Position numbers and translations under genes: made by a program. From assembly GCA_014904985.1 (NCBI GenBank), contig MU129410.1, forward strand, positions 1-17,158: a DNA stretch of 17,158 nucleotides, written 5' to 3'. The notes below the pieces were generated by a model, which was not told the DNA's origin, did no database searches, and saw only the letters and a program-made list of their open reading frames with translations. The stretch is from Hydnum rufescens UP504 (lineage: Eukaryota; Basidiomycota; Agaricomycetes; Cantharellales; Hydnaceae). Positions 10,548-17,158 of this stretch are shown one piece after another. The first letter of the stretch is position 1, and every line of letters begins with the position of its first letter.

Positions 10548-10921
10548 CCGGGTGTGTAATCCGTTGTGTTACATAATCACAATTCGTTAGAGGCACCCTT
10601 GAGGCAACAGGAAGCATGGGATTGATTGAAGATTAAACAAAGCAAGCAAGTTGAATTGCTATTGCCACATTGAGGTACGGCAGAAAAAAGTGGAATTTGG
10701 GGTGGCCTGTTGAAGTGCCACAGATGAACAATAAATTAGCTCATGTATAGGTAAGGGAATGATGCGGATTTGTGGATTCTAGACATATGGCATCTGGGCT
10801 TGTTCTCAAATGAATGATGACATGGGAATTGACGTCCGGATTGACATAGAAAATGGTTCATTTGTTTGAAAGATCGTCCTCGGATAGGGTTTGTATGTAG
10901 TAGGGATTTGTCCCTCCAACA

Positions 10922-11828
10922 GCGGTGGCAGTGAAAGAGAGGACTCAATGAGGTCCAAGAAAGGTACTATGAGCCTCCCCTAGATGTGCCCAAGCAGGTC
11001 GAAATGCAGGGGAGCCATCATGTGAATGACCCCAATGATCAATATTATGTGCTTCGTCCACAAGCAAGAAGCCGATACACTTTTGGAATTCTGGATTGTG
11101 CAGCAGTGTCCTGAAATGATTCTGCACTCCTTGCTCCCAGAAGATTTTGGGCTGGACTATGAAGTTCTGGTATGTGCCCTCCTCTAACATGCCCTTTCAA
11201 TGCTACATTAGATACGAGGAGATAAAAACAGACAAAGCAATCTACTCACCTTCCAGATTGAGGATGAACTACTCATGCTCCCATTCATGGTGAGGGACTT
11301 GATACCAATTTCTTCCAGATCCAACACCTAATAATACCTTGAGATAAACTGTAGGAGAGTGAACATGGTTTATAATTAAAATACCTGGCCCCACTGCAGC
11401 TCATTCAGAGGCGAAACAGTAATGAAAATGGTGTCTGGATGAAGAAGCATAAGTATGCCCATTGTGATGGTCTTCCCTGAGCCCGTTGCTGCCTCATGGA
11501 TGACGTTCTTGCCTTCACACTCAACAGCAACAACTGTCTCAAGTTGCACGACACACGCAATTTTCTTGTGATGCGACTTTATCCATAAACATTTGGTTGC
11601 AATCCGAACGATGGCAAGGTGATCAGGGTGAAATGAATGTTATGCAGAATGTCCGAGAAGGCTCTCAGCAAGAGTGGAGACAGCGACAGGAATTTCTTGA
11701 CCATCAGCCTTGTCTAACATCCAATAAGGGGAAGAAGCTGATATAGGATCATCTTCTGAGTCAATCTCAGGATCTGGGATATCACTTTCTTTGTCATCAT
11801 CGGAGGGAAGCTCAGATAGGCCATTCAT
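10922..11828 (-). pseudogene. RecQ-like helicase, N-terminal half
   Basis: Starts at ATG 11828, next to the right TIR, with an acidic leader (LPSDDDKESDIPDPEID). A TAA (11642-11640), which fits CAA-to-TAA, interrupts the frame before HHKKIACVVQLETV, a Q-motif-like stretch. Walker A follows as EAATGSGKTITM (11469-11489), then MLLHPDTIFITVSPLNELQ. Degenerate introns occupy about 11390-11340 and 11255-11210; the phase after the second is broken. Then come FIVQPKIFWEQG, KCIGFLLVDEAHNIDHWG (DEAH at 11058-11047), FRPAWAHLGEA, a TGA (10947-10945, fits CGA) and VLSFTATA, where the LTR begins. With the downstream half this would be a protein of about 780-800 residues, an ATP-dependent DNA helicase of superfamily 2. 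Confidence 0.85.
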
Positions 11829-11835
11829 AACAGCC

Positions 11836-11943
11836 GTTCAAAAAGCCACTGAAGCTAAGATTAATTGCTGTGGGAAAAATGATATGATTGGACGCCCAGA
11901 TAAGTTTCGACCACAACCTCTTGGCAGTCCCCATTGTACCAGT
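11836..11943 (-). repeat. Right terminal inverted repeat of the DUF6589-helicase element
   Basis: Reverse complement of 3397-3502, including ACTGGTACAATGGGGACTGC, GAGGTTGTGGTCGAAACTTA and CAGCAATTAATCTTAGCTTC. The helicase start codon lies 8 bp inside, so this TIR probably holds its promoter, as the left one may for DUF6589. Confidence 0.85.
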
Positions 11944-11970
11944 CCCTCAGCAAGCAGCTGAGGGTACTGG
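11939..11970. repeat. Hairpin at the outer edge of the right TIR
   Basis: CCAGT-CCCTCAGC (11939-11951), loop AAGCA, GCTGAGGG-T-ACTGG (11957-11970): a 13-bp stem with one bulged T. The inner arm includes the last bases of the TIR, and ACTGG repeats the TIR tip in direct orientation. Confidence 0.65.
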
Positions 11971-12465
11971 TCATGAGTCTAGGTTAAGAGAACAAGCAAG
12001 ATCCAGGCGGAATACTTTGGGTCAATCTGCAGCTAATGAACGACGAATGCTCAAGGCCTCCTCATTTGCCTTGAGAGCCTCTTCATCTGGGCCAAATTTC
12101 GAAAGATCAATGGAGAGGTTGCTAAGAGAGCAAGCAAGATCTGGGAGGAATACTCCAGGTTGATCTGCAGCTAATGAGCGACAAATGCTCAAGGCCTCCT
12201 CATTTGCCTTGAGAGCCTCTTCATCCTGGCCAAATTTCGAAAGATCAATGGAGAGGTTGCTAAGAGAGCAAGCAAGATCTGGGAGGAATACTCCAGGTTG
12301 ATCTGCAGCTAATGAGCGACAAATGCTCAAGGCCTCCTCATTTGCCTTGAGAGCCTCTTCATCCCGGCCAAATTTCGAAAGACAATTGGAGAGGTTGCTA
12401 AGAGAGCAAGCAAGATCTGGGAGGAATACTCTGTGTTGATCTGCAGCTAAGGGCCACTTTGGCTG
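11971..12465 (-). pseudogene. TPR (kinesin-light-chain-like) repeat fragment
   Basis: Minus-strand translation gives three and a bit 46-residue units with LACSLSNLSIDLSKFG, DEEALKANEEALSI and RSLAADQPGVFLPD. These are tetratricopeptide helices of the kind repeated in fungal NB-ARC/TPR proteins, used for protein-protein binding. It reads from about 12465 to 12022 without a stop, then a TGA follows LAAD and the match fades by 11971, where the element's hairpin begins. No N-terminal NB-ARC or other domain is visible upstream: 12466-12690 has no recognisable sequence. It is most likely a captured or truncated piece of a host-type gene. Confidence 0.75.
11999..12465. repeat. 138-bp tandem repeat encoding the TPR units
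   Basis: Units start at 11999, 12137, 12275 and 12413 (last one partial), at exactly 138 bp intervals. The units at 12137 and 12275 differ by only a few bases, the first is more diverged. The near identity at DNA level indicates recent unit duplication or conversion. Confidence 0.9.
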
Positions 12466-13251
12466 CACAAGAAACGTTTCTGCTGAGAGCATTTCTGCAA
12501 TACAAAAAGTTGGAGGTGTTCCTTGGTATAGAAGAAGGGTTGGGAGCTCCGATGACTGTCAAATCAAAATCTGGTTCAGCCAGTGTGTGGATGGGAGACT
12601 GTATTTCTGTTGTTATTCATTGGGCTGGTTCGCTTCAATGGTTGATCACACTCTGCAAGATGCGTATGGTGTTCAGTGGAGAATAGGAAGGGATATGGAC
12701 TAGCTGTAGTCAATGATATATCATGTGGGATGCTTATAGAAAGGCTTATACATCATGTAGGATGATTATGGAAAGGCTTATACGTCTGGGATGCTTGTGG
12801 GAAGGCTTATACATTGTTCGTGTTGCGTTGGTCTGTTTACTGATATTTGTGTATTCTTGTTTATGTTCTCCTGGTCAAAATGCAGATATCTGTGGGTTAT
12901 AGACTGGTCAGTGCTTGGTTAGTCTTGTTAGTATGTTTCTTTCTTCTTTCTTCAAAACCTGATACATATTTCGTTATGCTTACTTTTCCTTGGATGTCCA
13001 GCAACTCTAACCTTAGGTCCTGCAACTATCCTTGGCTTTAGTGATTCGCGTAGAGGGCTACCAGTGGCTTTGTCTCAACAACCTTGAAGATGACTTAGCT
13101 CCAGATGGCTTATAGATAGACTGTTCTTTAGAGGCAAGCAGAAAAGTTGACGGTGGTTGACAGTAATGATTTCCAGAGAGGAGATGATTGTGTGTGGGTA
13201 CAGGAAATCTACCAGCTTTTATACCTTTCTGAAGGTGGCTGTGTTTAAGAA
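12466..13251. other. No gene recognised
   Basis: Short open frames on the plus strand (12459-12686, 12847-13041) have no family resemblance or convincing start context. The only structure I see is the tandem repeat at 12722-12814. Confidence 0.6.
12722..12814. repeat. 32-bp tandem repeat, three units
   Basis: Units at 12722-12753, 12754-12785 and 12786-12814 share GGATG-TTAT/TTGT-GGAAAGGCTTATAC. The third unit lacks three bases. Confidence 0.85.
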
Positions 13252-13279
13252 ATATGACTCCCCCATGGGTGAGTCATAT
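13252..13279. repeat. 28-bp near-perfect palindrome
   Basis: ATATGACTC (13252-13260) and GAGTCATAT (13271-13279) flank CCCCATGGGT; only one pair (13261/13270) fails to match. The arms contain TGACTC/GAGTCA, and full TGAGTCA motifs occur at 13270, 13281 and 13340. Confidence 0.8.
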
Positions 13280-13343
13280 GTGAGTCATAGATGAGAACAA
13301 AAGAAAAATAACAAGATGATGTAATAATGTGGTCATAGCTGAG

Positions 13344-13440
13344 TCATGCATAAGGAGAACAAAAGGAATCATGAGGGGTGATGTCATAGTGATGTCATTC
13401 ATAAAGAGAACAAAAGGAATCATGAGGGGGGGTGATGTCA
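13344..13440. repeat. 51-bp direct repeat, two copies
   Basis: TCAT-CATAA-GAGAACAAAAGG followed by AATCATGAGGGG and TGATGTCA, starting at 13344 and again at 13395. The second copy has two or three extra G. Confidence 0.85.
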
Positions 13441-13627
13441 CCAATTTGCTGAGCATGTGGAATGCTTGGAGCATGTGGTCACTGACCATGTGGAGCATTC
13501 TTGAGGCGAAATGAAAGGATATCTCCAGGTTTTGGAGATTAATTTGAGCATAGTCCAGTGGTTAAGGTGTTTTGTTGTTGGTTGATAATGGGGACAAGTG
13601 CATGGGATGGGATTTGATGCAGAAACA

Positions 13628-13970
13628 GCAGTTTGCATCTGTAATAGACGTTCTTGGTATCATTGGATGCGGATTTTTAACAGCTTTCTGGGCGCGGTGG
13701 TTCCGAGCAGATTGAATGCGAACTGATGGAGAAATTCATTTTTTACTGGAAATCCCGGATTTTGGTAGTAAAACTGGCCTGGAGAGTGCAGTTTTGGTCC
13801 GTTCGACTTGTGTTTGGTACCGTTCGAAAGGTGTGAATTGTAGCTTTCTAAGAGTTATATGGGAGTACCTCTCCGATCAAAACTGATGGAGTTATAGAAC
13901 GAATTCGATTTCCGTGCGTAGCCGTAATTAATTTCGTAATTGGTCATGTGATCGTCCAAAGGTTGGGAGT
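13628..13970 (+). repeat. A-B dimer repeat, copy 3 (LTR remnant)
   Basis: Unit A (13650-13747) has TTGGTATCATTGGATGCGG and AACAGCTTTCTGGGCG. Unit B (13787-13905) has GTGTTTGGTACCGTTCGAAA and ends GATCAAAACTGATGGAG. Weaker similarity to the LTR continues through GTCATGTGAT near 13944, and is then lost. It is either a truncated, older LTR in the same orientation as the outer copy or an independent copy of the dimer. Confidence 0.7.
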
Positions 13971-14163
13971 GGTGTGATTTCACGTTTTTCTGATACTGGA
14001 TGTTTTTATCTTCTACAGATGGTGAACACTTTTAATTGCAGCCCCTTGCAATGTCATTTGCCTTTTTCCACAGTTATATGATTGAGATCTGATCGTGCCT
14101 CCTCGTGTAGAACCACCATGTCCATCCTTCGAACCAAAGCGAGATTTCCTGCGAGTTTATGCT

Positions 14164-15867
14164 TCAAATTTGGTGATAGAAGTCACTTATTGTTGGGTAG
14201 GGGTCTTTAATATCCGCATTTTTAATAGTTTTTCCTTTGTATTGTCCTAGGATTTTTAAGTGAATACCCACTTTGGATGATTTCGTTAGGGTGGAGGTCA
14301 AGAGCATCTGTGGAGAAGGTTTGATGAGGTACAGTGGTGTTTTCTGGAATGCAGAGGAGAAGGACAAATTCGATTTCGAGATCATGGTGTATCGTGGGTT
14401 GATTGTTATGCGGTTCTCCAAACTCGTACATTGTCCAGTTGACTCTTTTTGTCTTTATAACGCCATCAAATGCGACTTGGGGATTTGGATAATAGCAGAT
14501 AATCATGTGGGGTTTGAGATGGGTGAATGGTTTGGGGTATGGGTAATCGAATTGCCAGTATATAATTGTGTGAAGTTCCAATGGCATGGTGAACACTTTT
14601 TGATTCAGGCCTTGAGGATAGTCGTTCAATTTGCTTTTATGTCACTTTTGCATCCGTAGACCAATTGATCATGTGTCCATTTTAATTTTGCTTAGGCTTT
14701 CCATGGATTTGGATTCCTTCATTGATTGGCAGGGTTGCTTCATATTTCGCTGTCATCTTCTCATACATCAATGTCATCAGGGTGTGGGCAGAGGTGATGT
14801 TTTATTTCGTAAAGGATCAAACGATGACAGGGGTTGTGTGGGTGAAGTATGGGTATGGGCACTCATTGTCCATTTCGCCAAATACTACGAGGATGAGGTG
14901 GATTCGAACAAGAAGGTGACCGTCTGAGCTGAGGTCCTTGATTCGGGTTTGGCTCAAGTAGGCATAATAGAAGTGATCAGTGTCGTTTTCAATATCAGGA
15001 TAGAATATGCTGAATTCTCCTACATGTAGTGCCAGGTAGTGTGAGTCGCGGTTGGTTACTAACACTCCAAGGCTGATTTCAGTTTCTCCCAACGTTTGAA
15101 AGTCCTGACATGAGAGAGGAATTTGATCCATCGAATTTGAATTATCGCCTGAGTTCTCGATATCGCCTGAGTTCCTGAATGTTTAATGAACGTCCTTAAT
15201 GACCGCGGTGTTTACATACTGGTTGAACTCATGGCTTTTTCAAGGTTGTAGTGGGAGTTTTTTAGAATCGTGGATGAAGGTGTTTGGTCCATGTTTTTCG
15301 ATGACTTTTGTATCCAGTTATTTGGTTTTGACACGTGACCAGACCCGCTGTTTATGTTCTCCTTTTCCATTTATGGTGTTTTTCATTTGCCTGGCATTTT
15401 TGTGATAGAGGAAGATCTTTTTATTTTTAGAGGCGATTCAATGACGACGATGGTGGTTTATTCAGGAGGGTGATGGGTGAATGTAGGAAGGTGGACCGTG
15501 TCTGTGTCGACATTCCCATATACGGCCATTCTTATCTGCACCTTTACATGAAAATCGGAGTCATCGGTGTATTCTCGGGTTATGCAATACGATTCAAGGT
15601 GGCGATCGTATACGTTTGGACTGTGGTTGTCGTGTTGGGGCAAAAGTAACCCCTTCGTCCGATGTGGAGATTGAGAATTGGATCGTTTCGGTCCCTGATG
15701 TGCTGTACAAAGAAAACCATGAATCCTGTCGCATCATCCAGGATGTATACATCATCAAGGTTGGATGGGAGTTCTGTGTGAGTCTCAGAAATGCCATTGG
15801 TGAGTATGTTGGTAGGCATATTTGATGGTGTCCTACCCCTTTTTAGGTAAGCATTTATACGAGTCAC
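14164..15867 (-). pseudogene. Unrecognised multi-domain gene, decayed
   Basis: Several minus-strand frames look like pieces of one protein. The likely start is the Met near 15819 (MPTNILTNGISETH). Then LDDVYILDDATGFMVFFVQH, HIGRRGYFCP, a frameshift near 15640, VQIRMAVYGNVDTD and LPTFTHHPPE. The frame continues as TIVVIESPLKIK but is broken by four stops (TAA 15458, then TGA, TAA, TAA), all one C-to-T step from CGA or CAA. Near 15175 it shifts to ISLGVLVTNRDSHYLALHVG, FYPDIENDTD, VVFGEMDNECPYPYFTHTTP. Further on come IIYWQFDYPYPKPF, VNWTMYEFGEPH, DLEIEFVLLLC and HPNEIIQSGYS; a frameshift near 14240 leads to the terminal DPYPTISDFYHQI. The first two domains resemble each other. I cannot assign a function; it could belong to a further repetitive element. 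Confidence 0.55.
15143..15174. repeat. 18-bp direct duplication within the unknown gene
   Basis: TATCGCCTGAGTTC occurs at 15143-15156 and 15161-15174. On the minus strand it codes a repeated NSGD and lies at the point where the reading frame of the pseudogene shifts. Confidence 0.7.
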
Positions 15868-16529
15868 ATTGTTTTTGACATACGTTCTTTTTAGAGTCAG
15901 TGGATGGGATGGGGAAAGAGGATTTTATGTGAGAAGTGCTTTTTATGAATGGATTTGAGATGGTCTAGATTTGAGGGGACCCTTGGATTGTCATGTCAGG
16001 GCACTCAGTTTGGGTTTGGTTTCGGGTTTGGTGAATTTTTTTTTTTTTGAATAATTGACTGTTGTTTTTGTTTACCGGTTAAGTTGTGAGTCTCCTAATT
16101 AGCATGGTTTTGTTGTTACGGACTTGTGGAATTTTTGTTTTTATACGGACTATGACTTTGTTTCTTTTGTTTTTCTTTTGATTTTGATTGATTGATTTTT
16201 TTTTTTGACAAGTCCACATCGCCAGGTGAGGTCAGTCTTAAGAAAAAGATTCAAGTGACATAGAGGCTTTCAGACTTTGAGAGAGATGAGAGTTAGGAGA
16301 AATGAACATCATTTTGCCAACAGGTGACATAGTTTTTACATAGAGAGAAAGGAGAGCAAAGGAGAAGTCTTTCCTTCAGGCGAGAGAGATGGTACATTGG
16401 GGCGAGCACATATTTCTTTTTGTTTTTAATGAGAGAGAGGAAGAGGATGGGAAAGGAAGGGGAGAGGATGGAGGACTGTGTTGGGTGAGGTATATGTACT
16501 GCGAGGCGAGGACAAGTTGTGGTGATGGC
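15868..16529. other. Low-complexity noncoding stretch
   Basis: Contains T-runs (about 16036-16047 and 16197-16206) and a purine-rich plus strand with GAGAGA-type sequence from about 16270 to 16480. Read on the minus strand these are A-runs and CT-rich tracts, as in fungal promoters, upstream of the unknown gene. No gene recognised. Confidence 0.5.
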
Positions 16530-16950
16530 CTACCAGCCATTCACATTGTCATCCGATTTGTCGGTCGCTGGGTTGGATGGAAGGTCCGTTAGTTCGTACG
16601 CAGTCAGGGTGTTCTTGAATTTGGCCCATTTGTTGTCCTTTAAGTCATACTGAATGTCATGCACGTATTTCTTGTAATATTCGATGGCTTGGTCATTGGT
16701 CGAGATGGAAGGGGCGAGATCGTGCGAAGCACAGAGGGATTCGGATAGCTTGGCGAGTGCGGGGGCGATATGACGATGAAGGACGAATGCTGTATATGGG
16801 GTGTCTAAGCGATGCTGTTGTCACACAATATCTGCTGCTTGGATAAAGATTTTAGCGAGACGGTTGACTTGGGTAACATGGTGATATGTAGATGGATAGA
16901 GTAGCCGATTGCGCCAATTGGTTACACACTGCTCGTGTTGTAAAAGTTTG
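16530..16950 (-). pseudogene. Unrecognised open frame fused behind the RT fragment
   Basis: In the same frame as the RT fragment: WRNRLLYPSTYHHVTQVNRL, then a TGA (16823-16821, one C-to-T step from CGA), then 96 further codons without Met or stop to a TAG at 16532-16530. The second part contains LHRHIAPALAKLSES, AIEYYKKYVHDI and AYELTDLPSNPATDK. It is rich in helix-formers and does not look like RT thumb or RNase H. It may be an upstream exon of the unknown gene at 14164-15867 or another element's protein. Confidence 0.4.
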
Positions 16951-17157
16951 TCGTCATTGTACCGCATTTTTGGTCCTTTTCCTGCCACGTCATCCACAAA
17001 GGCTTTGGCTCTATCTGGGATCATAGGCCTGATCATGTGTGTAACTGTTTTCATGAATTCTTGCATGGAGTTCGTGTACCCTTGGGGCAGCGTTGTGAGC
17101 TTTACAGGACCCAATGGTGAATCGCTTGTCGTGAGTTCTTGGGATTCTTCTGCCAGT
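16951..17157 (-). pseudogene. Ty3/Gypsy reverse transcriptase fragment
   Basis: Runs in from the right edge. GPVKLTTLPQGYTNSMQEFM is the LPQG-type RT motif, and AFVDDVAGKGPKMRYND contains the catalytic FVDD (16989-17000). RT similarity stops abruptly after YND near 16951, where the sequence becomes unrelated to the expected thumb. A truncated Gypsy pol is the best reading; the rest lies beyond the window. Confidence 0.85.
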
Positions 17158-17158
17158 C

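Larger units (their letters stand above)
8173..10921 (-). mobile_element. Outer solo-LTR-like element inserted in the helicase (interrupted)
   Basis: On the minus strand it starts TGTTGGAGGGACAAATCCC at 10921 and ends TCCTGCTTACA at 8173. Its own sequence is in two parts, 10921-10548 and 9162-8173 (about 1,364 bp), split by a second copy of the same element. TG...CA ends, 4-bp target duplication and absence of coding capacity point to a solo LTR, although a non-autonomous element is possible. It lies between FTATA and PGDIM of the helicase. The first ~90 codons of the open frame at 8443-7652 are LTR sequence, not helicase. Confidence 0.8.
3397..11943. mobile_element. Candidate new TIR element carrying DUF6589 and a RecQ-like helicase
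   Basis: Two near-identical inverted repeats of about 106 bp enclose exactly two genes, facing each other: DUF6589 on the plus strand, starting 70 bp inside the left TIR, and the helicase on the minus strand, whose ATG (11828) lies 8 bp inside the right TIR. The stop codons are 79 bp apart. Subtracting the nested LTR pair (8173-10921) leaves about 5.8 kb. This compact layout is that of a two-gene DNA transposon. No clear target duplication is visible at the outer edges, so the exact ends are uncertain and flank loss or rearrangement is possible. Both genes are inactivated. Confidence 0.75.

Noticed and set aside
8173..10921. Large palindrome or fold-back element
   Set aside because: The order of the inverted blocks is explained fully by two nested copies of one LTR, each with its own ends and target duplication.
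12137..12465. Regular repeats considered as a CRISPR-like array
   Set aside because: The 138-bp units have no unique spacers and encode TPR helices in frame.
13545..13625. tRNA- or SINE-like A box (AGTCCAGTGGTTAAGG)
   Set aside because: No convincing B box (GGTTCGANTCC) at the right distance and no cloverleaf; only GGTTGATAATGG is present.
14273..14927. Plus-strand ORFs of 98-128 codons opposite the unknown gene
   Set aside because: The minus-strand frames carry coherent, mutually similar domains; the plus frames look like antisense shadows.
16270..16480. Purine-rich tract as a possible gene (ORF 16389-16592) or triplex element
   Set aside because: The translation is low-complexity Glu/Gly/Arg from GA repeats; no further support.

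Overview
The window looks like a stretch of an Agaricomycete (mushroom-type basidiomycete) genome made almost entirely of decayed mobile DNA. Clues are GT-AG introns of 55-70 nt, a DUF6589-domain gene, a RecQ-like helicase of the kind found in many copies in these fungi, kinesin-light-chain-like TPR repeats, a retroelement Gag with CCHC/CCCH knuckles and fungal reverse transcriptases. I see no intact host gene, no rRNA or tRNA and no CRISPR. All alignments and family assignments were made by eye.

Layout. (1) 1-3334, minus strand: a gag ORF (1625-3334) followed by a frameshifted reverse-transcriptase pol that runs off the left edge. (2) 3397-11943: an apparent mobile element bounded by inverted repeats of about 106 bp, 3397-3502 and 11836-11943, which match at roughly 94-95% by eye. 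Inside are two convergent genes, a DUF6589 gene (+, 3572-6440) and a RecQ-like helicase (-, from 11828 to 6520), with 79 bp between their stop codons. (3) 8173-10921: a pair of nested solo-LTR-like elements splitting the helicase. The outer copy (minus) sits in the helicase at its FTATA motif, and a second copy of the same element (plus, 9167-10547) is inserted in the first. Both begin TGTTGG, end CTTACA and have 4-bp target duplications. Without them the inverted-repeat element is about 5.8 kb. (4) 11971-12465: a TPR fragment built from 138-bp repeats. (5) 12466-13970: short tandem repeats, a 28-bp palindrome and a third, diverged copy of the LTR's internal A-B dimer. (6) 14164-15867, minus: a pseudogene of a family I do not recognise. 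(7) 16530 to the right edge, minus: a Ty3/Gypsy reverse-transcriptase fragment running into an unrecognised open frame.

The most interesting content is the inverted-repeat element that pairs DUF6589 with a helicase. I know of no description of such an element. DUF6589 shows spaced acidic motifs (VDNI, RDQMT) compatible with a DDE-type nuclease, so it is a candidate transposase with a helicase partner. This copy is dead: premature stops, single-base frameshifts, loss of helicase motif VI arginines and the LTR insertions. Many lesions, including differences between the two TIRs and within the target duplications, fit C-to-T change at CpG, as expected for DNA that was methylated or otherwise mutated after silencing.
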